From the NCBI RefSeq assembly GCF_030733425.1, contig NZ_JASHIZ010000001.1, positions 62,001 through 126,000 on the forward strand: a DNA stretch of 64,000 nucleotides, in the 5' to 3' direction. A model generated the notes under the pieces. That model was not told the origin of the DNA. It saw only the letters and a list, made by a program, of their open reading frames with translations, and did not search any database. Shown one piece after another: positions 55,927-63,534 of the stretch (position 1 is the stretch's first letter; the number at the start of each line of letters is the position of its first letter). The translations under genes were made by a program, and so were the position numbers. This stretch comes from Roseovarius sp. MMSF_3350 (GTDB taxonomy: Bacteria; Pseudomonadota; Alphaproteobacteria; Rhodobacterales; Rhodobacteraceae).

Positions 55927-56205
55927 ATGACCGGATTTGCAAAGCGTGTTGCCCGACTGGAGGGCAACCGCACTTCCAGGAAAGGATGGGTTCTCGCGGA
56001 TGCCCCCACGAATTGGCCGGAAGAGAGATGCCTGAGGCGAGCCTTCGAGTTGCTATCGGGTGAACTCGATCAGACCGATGCGACGGTGGATGTCTGGCAT
56101 CAGGAAGGTCTGTCAGACGTGTCCATAGTGTACGCCACAGACGACCTGTCCGGGACGCTGAGGAGCGTGGCTGAGCAGCGAAGGCGTGTTGGCGTGGAAG
56201 GGTGA
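55927..56205 (+). CDS. Hypothetical protein, 92 residues
   Basis: GFAKRVARLEGNRT begins with a heptad-like helix common in small phage proteins. A GGGGGAAAG stretch precedes ATG 55927. The frame is open back to ATG 55798, overlapping the previous gene by 4 bp; that longer 135-residue form is possible but its first residues look less protein-like. Function unknown. Confidence 0.5.
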   Translation: MTGFAKRVARLEGNRTSRKGWVLADAPTNWPEERCLRRAFELLSGELDQTDATVDVWHQEGLSDVSIVYATDDLSGTLRSVAEQRRRVGVEG

Positions 56206-56313
56206 CTGCTTTGTTTCGTAATTTTTGTAACTGGCGGTCCGGCTGATCTTTCGTCAAATAGTAGACATTCACGCCTTTGCCGCGAAGGTCGAGACATCTC
56301 TAAAAAATCATTA

Positions 56314-57117
56314 CTACTTCGTGTACCCGTCTTCTCCGAATGCGTCCGGGTCAAGAACTGCGAGACAGGCGTACACGCTGTCACGGACGCCGAGTTTCTG
56401 GCAGATGTGCCTCGATACGTCATTGTCTGAACGCACGCCAGTGTAGAACTCCTCGACGCCGAAATTGTCATACATATGGCGCACAGCAAGTGCCCCGAGA
56501 TAAAGCGATAAGCTTTGTCCACGGTCCTCATGGCGTGTTGCAAGCATGCCCCACCACGAGGTCTTTCCGAAGCGGCTTCTAGGGTGGTTGCGCAGGCACG
56601 CCCCTGCACAGGCTGCAACGCTACCATCGGCTGCCTCGAGGCAGAAGTACACTGCATCGCGTACCTGCCCGAACAGCACTGGCGTCATTGGCGGCAGCAC
56701 GCCGCAGGCCGTTGCTGTTTCCTCAAGGCCGTCGAGGATGTGAGTTGGTGTTTCGGGGCCTATCCGATGAAGCCTATATTGCTTCGGTAAATTGAAGTCG
56801 ACGAGGTAGTCAGAGCAGATTTCAAGACAGTCACGCCTCCCCATAAACTGATCCCAGCGGTCATTAGCAAAACCGCGCTTTGCGTATTCTTCCGCAAATC
56901 GCTTTTCTTCTGACTTCGGGACGTAGTGATTAACAGTTGCCCCTTGCAGCGAGGCGAGTGAAACCACTTTGTCGGCGTCGGTGACCTCTGGACCGTCGAT
57001 GCCCCACATGCGACCTTCTATTCCGTATGAAGGATGATCCTCCAGCAAAGGGGATAATTGATTTGCAACTTTTTGCATCCGCTTTTGAACATCGGATCCG
57101 AAAAACCGTGGTGTCAT
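56314..57117 (-). CDS. GNAT-like acetyltransferase domain protein
   Basis: 267 residues. The C-terminal half shows AVYFCLEAADGSVAACAGACLR, WWGMLATRHEDRGQSLSLYLGALAVRHMYDNFGVEEFYTGVRSDN, resembling the acetyl-CoA-binding beta4-alpha3 and following part of GNAT enzymes. The N-terminal 100 residues are unclear. GGGGAAG 6 bases before ATG 57117 sets the start. It is the only minus-strand gene in this stretch; substrate unknown. Confidence 0.62.
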   Translation of the reverse strand: MTPRFFGSDVQKRMQKVANQLSPLLEDHPSYGIEGRMWGIDGPEVTDADKVVSLASLQGATVNHYVPKSEEKRFAEEYAKRGFANDRWDQFMGRRDCLEICSDYLVDFNLPKQYRLHRIGPETPTHILDGLEETATACGVLPPMTPVLFGQVRDAVYFCLEAADGSVAACAGACLRNHPRSRFGKTSWWGMLATRHEDRGQSLSLYLGALAVRHMYDNFGVEEFYTGVRSDNDVSRHICQKLGVRDSVYACLAVLDPDAFGEDGYTK

Positions 57118-57423
57118 GAAAAGCTTCCCCAGCGAGATGTTCACGAATTTTAGGGTGCGGCCCTTTCGACAATAGGGCAAGGTTTTATTAAGCGCCCTGG
57201 GGCGAGGGTGCGGAAAGGCTTTTCCGCCCGGAAACTAATCCTGAAACGGAGTGTTTCGTACTTGGTCGCATTTGCCACTTTGTTGGCTTCAATAAGTCTC
57301 CTTCTCGACCACCAGAAGTTGCATTTCGCTCTGTACGCGGCGCAGTGTTTCCCGTGCACAGCCCGAAAGCGTTAAATCTAAAATCGATGCGCAACCTCGT
57401 AACCAGTACCCAGGTGGTCAGAA
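57118..57423. other. Gene-free spacer
   Basis: 306 bp, of lower GC than the core. A short GGAAA-ggct-TTTCC hairpin-like sequence lies near 57215-57230. No convincing coding frame or RNA seen. Confidence 0.5.
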
Positions 57424-57564
57424 ATGATGAGCAAGGCAAAAGCGCTAGAGAGTTTTGACGTCAAAGAGACTTGCGTTCCAGAAAAAAACGTCAAAGTGCG
57501 CAAACGTCGCTGCTATGCGATCCTCGTCATTGCGGTATTGAGCTTTCTGGTGTTTCTAAACTGA
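57424..57564 (+). CDS. Small membrane protein, tail-anchor type
   Basis: 46 residues. A hydrophilic N-terminal half is followed by RKRRCYAILVIAVLSFLVFLN, a basic stretch plus one membrane segment at the very C-terminus. AGGTGG precedes ATG 57424 at about 6 bases (ATG 57427 is an alternative). Too short for homology by eye; layout suits a single-span inner-membrane peptide. Confidence 0.5.
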   Translation: MMSKAKALESFDVKETCVPEKNVKVRKRRCYAILVIAVLSFLVFLN

Positions 57565-57795
57565 GCCGATTCAACGGACAGGATGGCGAACGCTCATCCA
57601 TCTTTTGTGGCACCAATTCCAACCCTGCTGTATTAAAACCGGTTACTCCTTCTTCCACCGTCGGCCAGCGAGGGCGGATTCTGTAGTCTGGAAATTGCTT
57701 CAGATTTATAGGCAGTTGTCAATTCGCGAAAAAAAATGGAACAATGTTAAAAGCAGTGCGTTAGCTTGGCTAACTCCAAAGTAAGGTTGACCCTA

Positions 57796-57873
57796 GTGCA
57801 CTGGACACACATATATTTGGTCTATACAGCGCTGTTACTGGTCGCGATTGGCGTCGTTTTTTTGATGCTGTGA
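57796..57873 (+). CDS. Very small hydrophobic protein
   Basis: 25 residues, almost all a membrane helix (WTHIYLVYTALLLVAIGVVFLML). GTG 57796 follows TAAGG about 8-10 bases upstream; an in-frame TTG at 57787 would add three residues. Could be fortuitous. Confidence 0.3.
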   Translation: MHWTHIYLVYTALLLVAIGVVFLML

Positions 57874-57875
57874 AC

Positions 57876-58076
57876 TCACGAGTTCACGAAGCAGCGAAAA
57901 ACTTCCAAAAATGCGACGGCGGCTAGTCCAAGTAGGGCAATTCGAGAAAACAAAGGTGGGTGATCTTGTACGTTTCCCCACTTCATAAAGTAATCTCGCA
58001 CCTCGTCGCTGGGTCCATACTTCTGGGCATAGGCCGCAAGTATTCGTTCAGCTTCTTTTACTCGTTCTTTGGTCAA
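57876..58076 (-). CDS. Small membrane protein with cytoplasmic helix
   Basis: 66 residues. A charged helix (RVKEAERILAAYAQKYG) precedes a C-terminal membrane segment (RIALLGLAAVAFLEVFRCFV). TTG 58076 is chosen because GGAGG lies 7 bases upstream; the frame is open to 58202. Its stop lies 2 bp from that of the convergent 25-residue ORF. Confidence 0.5.
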   Translation of the reverse strand: MTKERVKEAERILAAYAQKYGPSDEVRDYFMKWGNVQDHPPLFSRIALLGLAAVAFLEVFRCFVNS

Positions 58077-58350
58077 CTGAGCGCCTCCATGGCAAGCAGC
58101 TTCGCGTCGAAAGATTAATAAACCGTTACCCCGACGCAGGGAGCGGAACACCTCGCCAAGCGAAAGGAACTCTGGGAGGCGCGAGAAAATCGGGTGGGGC
58201 AACTTGTCCCACCCGAAATCGGGTACGGGAAACCCCCGAAGGCAGAAAGAGGTTTTGATACGGAAACGGCTCCCTCCACCGGGGTATCACTCCGAAGGGT
58301 TCAAGAACCGGCGGCCCGCTTCGATTCATCTGCACAGAGTCAGTCGCTTA

Positions 58351-58725
58351 TCAACCTAAGCGAGGGGTCGTTTGATGAAGCTGCAATTGCCAAAGACTGC
58401 CTGCCTTTACCCAAAACGAAACGCAGTGGAGCATCTCCAGAGCACCACCGAACCGCACCTCGCACATATAGGTGACCAACGCCATGTTTTCGTCAACCAA
58501 TTCTACTGAGTAGTCCGATAGCGGCAGCTTCACTTCGGTTAACCGGGCACGCTTTTCCGCGAAAGCCTTGCTCGTCCTTTCGTGGCGCTGCCCTAAGCGA
58601 TCAACTTCGACGAACTTTGCAACAAGTGTGTAATTTACGTCGTCATTCTTGAAATTTAGGTCTTTATCCCAAAGCGATTTCTCTAAATCAGCGAGTGTTC
58701 TTTGGTCTTCTAGTGTCGGTTTCAT
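58351..58725 (-). CDS. NTF2/SnoaL-like (DUF4440-type) protein
   Basis: 124 residues. A long helix (LEDQRTLADLEKSLWDKDLNFKNDDVNY), VKLPLSDYSVELVDENMALVTYMCEV and CVSFWVKAGSLWQLQLHQTTPRL follow the order of the cone-shaped NTF2-like fold, which hosts varied enzymes and binding proteins. No catalytic residues can be named. Confidence 0.65.
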   Translation of the reverse strand: MKPTLEDQRTLADLEKSLWDKDLNFKNDDVNYTLVAKFVEVDRLGQRHERTSKAFAEKRARLTEVKLPLSDYSVELVDENMALVTYMCEVRFGGALEMLHCVSFWVKAGSLWQLQLHQTTPRLG

Positions 58726-59042
58726 CTCAGCGACGTAACTATGCTTTTTATTTTCGGGGAGTGAATCGTTGGTGCGTGAGCAAAGTTTGATTGCCGCTCA
58801 TAGGGACACTTCCAATCTACTTCAAGTTGGTTCTCGCAATTTTGGATTGCAAAGAGCAGAAGGACAAACAGCCTTCCTTTTCTTGTTCAAAAGGCGTGGC
58901 ACGACCAGCAACACGGTAGCGTTTTTGTCTCTGAATCTTTTTCGCGAATTTCCGTCGATACCTTCGACGCCTAGAATTGAGTTCTTCGCAAATCCTTCTA
59001 TAAATTTGCCCCAGCTACGATGATAGGTTCATTCGGGTGCCC
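58726..59042. other. Gene-free spacer before the histidine kinase
   Basis: 317 bp between divergent genes, AT-richer than the core. An 84-codon frame (58769-59023) has no Shine-Dalgarno and an unlikely composition. No RNA or terminator seen; it probably holds the promoters of the two flanking genes. Confidence 0.5.
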
Positions 59043-60632
59043 ATGTCCAACTACGACCTTCGTCATGCTTCCGAGGAATGGAAACAGTTTCTTGGTCGCC
59101 ATGACGCCGCCCTAAGGCAGCTGTTCATGCTGTCGCTCGACCCCGATATCGAAATTGATGAGAAGATATCGCGGCTACTGCGCCTGGGCTGCGATGCTCT
59201 AAATTTGCCGCTTGGTATTGTTAGCCGGATTGATGGCAGTGTCTACGAAGTGCATCACGTGTGTGGACCTGATTGGGCTCCAGAACCAGGCGCGACTTTT
59301 GATGTTTCGGAGACGTATTGCACGCATACCTTGGTGGCGAACGACGTGAGTTACTTCCATCATGCTGGTGGATCCGAAATCGCCGACCACCCATGCTATC
59401 AGAACTTTGGATTGGAGAGTTACATCGGTGTTCCTTTGCGCGTGGGTTCAGAACGCGTCGGCACACTGAACTTTTCAGGACCTGATGAGCGCAAAGCTTT
59501 CAGAGCGATGGAAGCCGAGTTGGTGCGACTGTTCGGGCGCTGGCTCGGTCAAGAGTGGCTTAAGTCGGTACGAGCACGCGAGATTGCGGAGAAGACCATG
59601 CTTCTCAATGCCATTGTCGAGGCGGTTCCGGACGCGATCATTACCGCAAACGATGAGCGAAGGATTCAGATGATAAATTCGTCTGGCGAGAAGCTATTTG
59701 GCTTAGACCGAGACAAGCTCGTGGGGCAAAGCACATCGGTTCTTTATCCCAGCGTCGATGAATACGAACGCCAAGGCGAACGGGTTTACGACACGGCGAT
59801 GCAGAAAGCAGTGAACCGTTTTGAAATGAATCTTCGTAAGAAAGACGGATCAATATTCCCTGGGGAAGTTTTCATGGCCCCCCTCAACGGCGATGCTGGC
59901 GCAAAACTGGGAGTCGTTGGGGTGGTACGAGACATCAGTGAAGAAACAGCACTTCGCAAGGCCAAAGACGAACTCATCGCGACCGTATCGCACGAACTTC
60001 GTACGCCGATTACTTCGATAAACGGCGCTGTGAAACTCCTTACGATGGAACGTGAGCGGCTCCCCGAAAATATGCGGGTGCTGCTTGATTCAGCCACACG
60101 AAACGCTGATAGGCTCATACACTTGGTCGAGAATATTCTTGACTTGGAAAAGCTCAACTCAAATGAATTTTCTGCCGATCACCGAAAAATTGACCTGTCG
60201 GCGCTGGTTGCCAGGGCGGTTGAAGACATGCGCCCGTATGCCGCTCAGTACGACGTAGGGCTCGTTTTGGCGAGCAGCAACGCCAATGCAGGTGTTATAG
60301 TTGGCGATGAAGCTCGCTTGCTCCAAGTTTTGAGCAATTTGCTCTCGAATGCAGTGAAAGCCTCTTCGTCTGGAGGGGTGGTTGACGTCGGCCTAACTTC
60401 CAATGGGAACGGTTTTTGGATCCGCGACCAGGGCAAGGGCATCCCGGCGGCTTTGCAGCAAGAATTGTTCGACCGATTCACGCGGTCTCCGGAGAGTTAC
60501 ACCGCCACACAAAAAGGCACAGGTCTAGGCATGAGCATTGTTAAGGCCATTGTTGATCATCACGGTGGAAAAATCGAATTCGATACAACAGAAGGCAAAG
60601 GGACGACGTTCACTGTTTCGCTGTCCACGTAG
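59043..60632 (+). CDS. Soluble sensor histidine kinase (GAF-PAS-HisKA-HATPase)
   Basis: 529 residues, no membrane segment. GAF domain about 20-165 (LPLGIVSRIDGSVYEVHH, TYCTHTL, ESYIGVPLRVG), PAS about 185-305 (IVEAVPDAIITANDERRIQMINSSGEKLFG, KKDGSIFPGEV), HisKA with phospho-His H317 (TVSHELRTPI), HATPase with N box LSNLLSNAVKAS, G1 DQGKGIP and G2 KGTGLGMSIV. Cytoplasmic sensing of a small molecule, light or redox is likely. ATG 59043 preferred over a GTG 6 bases earlier. Receiver gene 722 bp downstream may be its partner. Confidence 0.9.
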   Translation: MSNYDLRHASEEWKQFLGRHDAALRQLFMLSLDPDIEIDEKISRLLRLGCDALNLPLGIVSRIDGSVYEVHHVCGPDWAPEPGATFDVSETYCTHTLVANDVSYFHHAGGSEIADHPCYQNFGLESYIGVPLRVGSERVGTLNFSGPDERKAFRAMEAELVRLFGRWLGQEWLKSVRAREIAEKTMLLNAIVEAVPDAIITANDERRIQMINSSGEKLFGLDRDKLVGQSTSVLYPSVDEYERQGERVYDTAMQKAVNRFEMNLRKKDGSIFPGEVFMAPLNGDAGAKLGVVGVVRDISEETALRKAKDELIATVSHELRTPITSINGAVKLLTMERERLPENMRVLLDSATRNADRLIHLVENILDLEKLNSNEFSADHRKIDLSALVARAVEDMRPYAAQYDVGLVLASSNANAGVIVGDEARLLQVLSNLLSNAVKASSSGGVVDVGLTSNGNGFWIRDQGKGIPAALQQELFDRFTRSPESYTATQKGTGLGMSIVKAIVDHHGGKIEFDTTEGKGTTFTVSLST

Positions 60633-60723
60633 CCATGCGGTAGTGCGCTAATACCTTTCGGCTTCTTCCGGCTTTTCACTAATAACACGTACCGCCACTG
60701 CATTACTCAAATCGAGTTATTTA

Positions 60724-61146
60724 ATGGGCATGGACAAAGTAGAACCTAAACCAATTAGAAAGCAGTATCACTCGCGCATTGTTGGATCAGACCGATACAT
60801 CTGGGATGTCCACCGGCTCATTCGTGCGTCCCGTGACCTTGAAGTAGAGATGTTTCCGGTCGCCGAAATATTAGAGGCCGATGAGAATTGGTGGTACAGT
60901 TCGGTTGAAGCTGTTCCGACCCCGAGGTCGCTCGCGCTGCACATGGCATTGATTAATGACGTAGATCCTAGTCATCCTATTATCCTAAGTGCCGAGGGGC
61001 GGTTGATGGATGGAATGCACCGCGTTGTAAAGGCGATACTGGAAAGCCGAACTCATATTCCGGCGGTGCGGTTTGCAAAAACACCCGCCCCAGACTTCGT
61101 GAACATGCGCATCAATGACCTGCCATATCCGGACGAAATTTTGTGA
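60724..61146 (+). CDS. ParB/Srx-like protein
   Basis: 140 residues. HPIILSAEGRLMDGMHRVVKAILE and IPAVRF match the GxxxxDGxHR pattern of ParB/sulfiredoxin-fold proteins. The N-terminus (RIVGSDRYIWDVHRLIRASRDLEVEMFPVAEI) is conserved in chromosomal homologues of unknown function. No DNA-binding HTH, so it is not a partition protein. It lies between the kinase and receiver genes on the same strand. ATG 60730 is an alternative. Confidence 0.72.
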   Translation: MGMDKVEPKPIRKQYHSRIVGSDRYIWDVHRLIRASRDLEVEMFPVAEILEADENWWYSSVEAVPTPRSLALHMALINDVDPSHPIILSAEGRLMDGMHRVVKAILESRTHIPAVRFAKTPAPDFVNMRINDLPYPDEIL

Positions 61147-61354
61147 TCCCGTCTAACTAAGCTGCAGGGTTGGGCCGCTCCTACTGCCAGCATTGATAAC
61201 TTCCCGTTGCCGATGCCTTAGAGATTAGAGTATGGCAGACGTCCACGTAATTTCACGAGCCTAAGACAGGAGATAGTATCTACGTGGGCACCAAACCGCC
61301 AGTGTACAAGGTATTAGTGGCTACTCTTGAAATCTCGGAGAAACGACCATCACC

Positions 61355-61729
61355 ATGAATGAAGCATTAGTAATGGTTCTGGAAGACGATCCAGTAATCA
61401 CCTTGGGCTTGGAAATGGAACTGAGGCATCAAGGATTCGATAACTTAGTTCTTTGCAATTCCGTCGAGAGTGCGACCAGTGAAATCAGCCTTCGCATTCC
61501 AAAAGTTGCCATCGTCGACTTCACAATTGATGATAGTAATTCAAGCGTCTGCATTGCTCAAAGGCTAGTCCAAAACGCCTGTCGCGTAGTCTTCGTCGCA
61601 GATTTCGAAGCGGACGTGCGCAATTTGCCTAAGACGCCGCGGGACTGCGAGGTGATAGAAAAACCATTTCGGGACGCAGAGGTGGTTGAAAAGATTTCGC
61701 TTTTACTTCGTTCTCCCGAAACAAATTGA
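61355..61729 (+). CDS. Single-domain response regulator
   Basis: 124 residues, receiver only. Acidic D11-D12, phospho-acceptor D55 (VAIVDFTID) and K103 (IEKPF) are present. The usual switch Thr/Ser is replaced (VVFVADFE), so signalling may be altered. No output domain, hence it may pass phosphate on or bind a partner protein. GGAG about 15 bases before ATG. Likely acts with the kinase 722 bp upstream. Confidence 0.82.
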   Translation: MNEALVMVLEDDPVITLGLEMELRHQGFDNLVLCNSVESATSEISLRIPKVAIVDFTIDDSNSSVCIAQRLVQNACRVVFVADFEADVRNLPKTPRDCEVIEKPFRDAEVVEKISLLLRSPETN

Positions 61730-62110
61730 TATCCGAGTATTCAGGAGAGCCGTCCCGACAGACGCTGATCGTAAGTAAAGGTCGACACCACTAAAAGTGT
61801 GATTGTAACAATTACAACGGAACCCTCACTTTAAGATAAGCGACGAGTTGTCGATGCCTCTGAGCTGAGCGGCTACAATTATGCACAGATTTTTTTTGCT
61901 CCTCTCCCCATTACTCCTCAAATCGATAACGCTTTGCGTTGAAATTGGTAACGGAAATATTGAGCGGGCATTTTCAACAAATCTGGTACAAGTTTCCATC
62001 CGTATGGCTTCTTGGCTGTGATAGAAACGATCAAGAACTGCGCTTAAACGCCGAGCGCAATTTTTGCTTTTAATATACTTTTTGACTCAACCATGGTACG
62101 TTGTAGTCAC

Positions 62111-62206
62111 GCTCTCGGGTGTACGGCCTTGTCCGGATACGCTTCCCTCGGGGGTGTAATACGTACTAACTCCCTTTGACGCCCTGGCCTTCGCGGCCGG
62201 GGCGTT
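62111..62206 (+). ncRNA. Candidate small RNA of about 95 nt
   Basis: TTGACT at 62082-62087 with a weak TAGTCA-like -10 (62104-62109) would start RNA near 62,111. It ends with stem ACGCCC-T-GGCC / GGCC-G-GGGCGT (62178-62204) plus TTT. No coding frame fits. No known family recognised. Confidence 0.4.
62178..62206 (+). terminator. Rho-independent terminator (plus strand)
   Basis: Eleven-pair stem 62178-62188 / 62194-62204 (one T-G pair), loop TTCGC, then TTT. The T tract is short. Confidence 0.6.
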
Positions 62207-62252
62207 TCAACTACTTCGAAGTAACAACACCCGTGATTTGATATCCTTACAT

Positions 62253-62281
62253 AAAAAAGCGACCGAGATAGGCTCGGTCGC
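62253..62281 (-). terminator. Rho-independent terminator (minus strand)
   Basis: Nine-pair perfect stem GCGACCGAG/CTCGGTCGC (62259-62267, 62273-62281); on the minus strand it is followed by six T (62258-62253). It should end transcripts from the Gly/Ala-repeat gene, 170 bp after its stop. Confidence 0.85.
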
Positions 62282-62300
62282 AGTGATATAAGGAGATCCA

Positions 62301-62429
62301 GGCGAGGCGAATGGATTTCAACAGCCTCGCCAACGTCTCTCAACCTAGACGATTGCGAGCGACATTTCCACTCGGAACGCAACCAGTTTTGGCTCCCGTT
62401 CTGTCGCCAGGCCGCCTTTCAGCGGCCTG
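62301..62429 (-). other. Structured 3' untranslated region with two hairpins
   Basis: Perfect stems GGCGAGGC/GCCTCGCC (62301-62308, 62324-62331) and CAGGCCGC/GCGGCCTG (62408-62415, 62422-62429) between the stop of the repeat protein and its terminator. Could release a 3'-derived RNA or stabilise the mRNA. Confidence 0.45.
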
Positions 62430-62450
62430 ACGCATTTTGCATTCGGGGGT

Positions 62451-63014
62451 TCAGCCGTCGTTTGTGCCAGTGGTCGCCTCTGCACCAGCACGGGCCCCCA
62501 ATTGAGCCTGGATGCTATCGCGGAAGTCTTGAGCAGCCATGCCGATGGAGACACCAGCCTCTGAATCGGTCTGCAGTCCAGCTGCGTCTACCGCAACCTG
62601 ATCAACACCCAGGCCGAGGCCGGGATTTACGTCGATCACGGCTTGGGCAGTTCCTGTGGCGCTCGTGCGCGTGTCAGCAATGGTGCCGATGGACTGACCG
62701 TCTGCGGATGCGACTTCAGCACCGACGTTCACACCAGCCGCTGCGTTGTCAGTTGCAGCGTTCGAAGACGTGTTTGCATTGGAATCAACGCCGACATTCC
62801 CGGTGTCGGTGCTCACACCTGCGCCAACTCCAGCGTTTGCGCCAACTCCGCCAACGCCCGCATCAGCGCCTACACCGGCATTAGCGCCCACTCCAGCGCC
62901 AACTCCGCCAACGCCAGCCTCTGCACCTGCATCTGCGCCGACGCCTTGTGCATACAGTGGCAGCGCGAGGGTCGAGGCCAGTGCGGTGGTCAATGCGACT
63001 GTCTTGAGTTTCAT
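62451..63014 (-). CDS. Secreted Gly/Ala-repeat protein with PRC-barrel-like C-terminal domain
   Basis: 187 residues. Signal peptide MKLKTVALTTALASTLALPLYAQ. Residues about 24-70 consist of imperfect GVGADAG/GVGANAG repeats; a Thr/Asn/Ser-rich linker follows. Residues about 95-160 (VGAEVASADGQSIGTIAD, AVIDVNPGLGLGVDQVAV) resemble a PRC-barrel-like domain. Probably a periplasmic or cell-surface protein; function unknown. The following hairpin-rich 3' region and terminator support real transcription. Confidence 0.7.
   Translation of the reverse strand: MKLKTVALTTALASTLALPLYAQGVGADAGAEAGVGGVGAGVGANAGVGADAGVGGVGANAGVGAGVSTDTGNVGVDSNANTSSNAATDNAAAGVNVGAEVASADGQSIGTIADTRTSATGTAQAVIDVNPGLGLGVDQVAVDAAGLQTDSEAGVSIGMAAQDFRDSIQAQLGARAGAEATTGTNDG
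62810..62945 (-). repeat. Imperfect tandem repeats inside the Gly/Ala-repeat gene
   Basis: DNA units of about 18-30 bases built from GCGCCAACTCCGCCAACGCC-like blocks on the plus strand, encoding GVGAxAG. Such tracts are prone to unit-number changes. Confidence 0.7.
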
Positions 63015-63534
63015 TGTGCTAACCTTTCGTACTTGTCCAAGCTACAGGCCGATCAGACGACCTGCTTCGAAAGGGATAAGCACGCACGCAAAAATTTCGA
63101 TAACCCTCCCGATCCGAGCAGTTCAGACGGCAAAATCCAGCTTCTTTCGCGGATAACGACGGCAATCTACCGCAAGGCGTGACATGCGATTGAAACAAAG
63201 TTCGAAGACTTACGTGACAGTTCGTTTTTCGAAACGCGTTGTTTCGCAGAAAACCCGCAACGGCCAATTTAGAACACATTCGAGCCACATTTAGCGCACG
63301 GACAAAACGCAAAGATGGCTATCAGTAACGAGTGTTTATAACTGATTTCCATGACGAAAGCGGCGACCGTGTGTGATTTGCGGTTGCCGCATTTTTCATT
63401 TCTGGAGACCGTTTATGCCAAAACAATGGCTGAAGCAGCTCTAGTCTATCGCTTTCAAAGCCACGCCTGGGCCTGCGGCTACCTGGCCGTTATCGAGAAA
63501 CTGAACTGTCTGGCAATCGATTGCAGGATTCGCC
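63015..63534. other. Intergenic region with an orphan terminator
   Basis: 520 bp, AT-richer than the core. It contains the plus-strand terminator at 63,360-63,396 with no gene before it on that strand. An 88-codon frame from 63,351 runs through that hairpin and antisense to the next gene and is not accepted. Confidence 0.5.
63360..63396 (+). terminator. Orphan rho-independent terminator
   Basis: Ten-pair stem 63360-63369 / 63381-63390 (one G-T pair), loop 11, then five T (63392-63396). What it terminates is not visible; a short unannotated RNA from the preceding 150 bp is possible. Confidence 0.7.

Larger units (their letters stand above)
52538..56205. mobile_element. Small integrative element (P4-type integrase, two AlpA-like regulators, unknown genes)
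   Basis: Minimum extent is the run of plus-strand genes int, alpA-like, 247-aa unknown, second alpA-like and three coupled unknown genes. The order integrase then AlpA is common in phage satellites and integrative elements. Base composition drops compared with the left side. No tRNA next to the integrase and no exact terminal repeat was found; a 14-of-16-base similarity between 52450-52465 and 57634-57649 is only a weak att candidate. Confidence 0.5.
61730..62450. other. Intergenic region with candidate small RNA and hairpins
   Basis: 721 bp without a supported protein gene. The first 350 bp are AT-rich with nothing clear. From 62,082 there is a -35-like TTGACT, a candidate RNA ending in a terminator at 62,204, a strong minus-strand terminator at 62,253-62,281 and two further hairpins (62,301-62,331 and 62,408-62,429). 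Confidence 0.6.

Noticed and set aside
58194..58475. 93-codon plus-strand frame
   Set aside because: Runs antisense to the NTF2-like gene, without a ribosome site.
58769..59023. 84-codon plus-strand frame before the histidine kinase
   Set aside because: No ribosome site, no recognisable fold, ends shortly before the kinase start; more likely a promoter region.
62107..62382. 91-codon minus-strand frame
   Set aside because: It reads through a strong minus-strand terminator and two further hairpins.
62810..62945. Repeats read as a CRISPR array
   Set aside because: They are coding, imperfect and without constant spacers; they encode Gly/Ala repeats.
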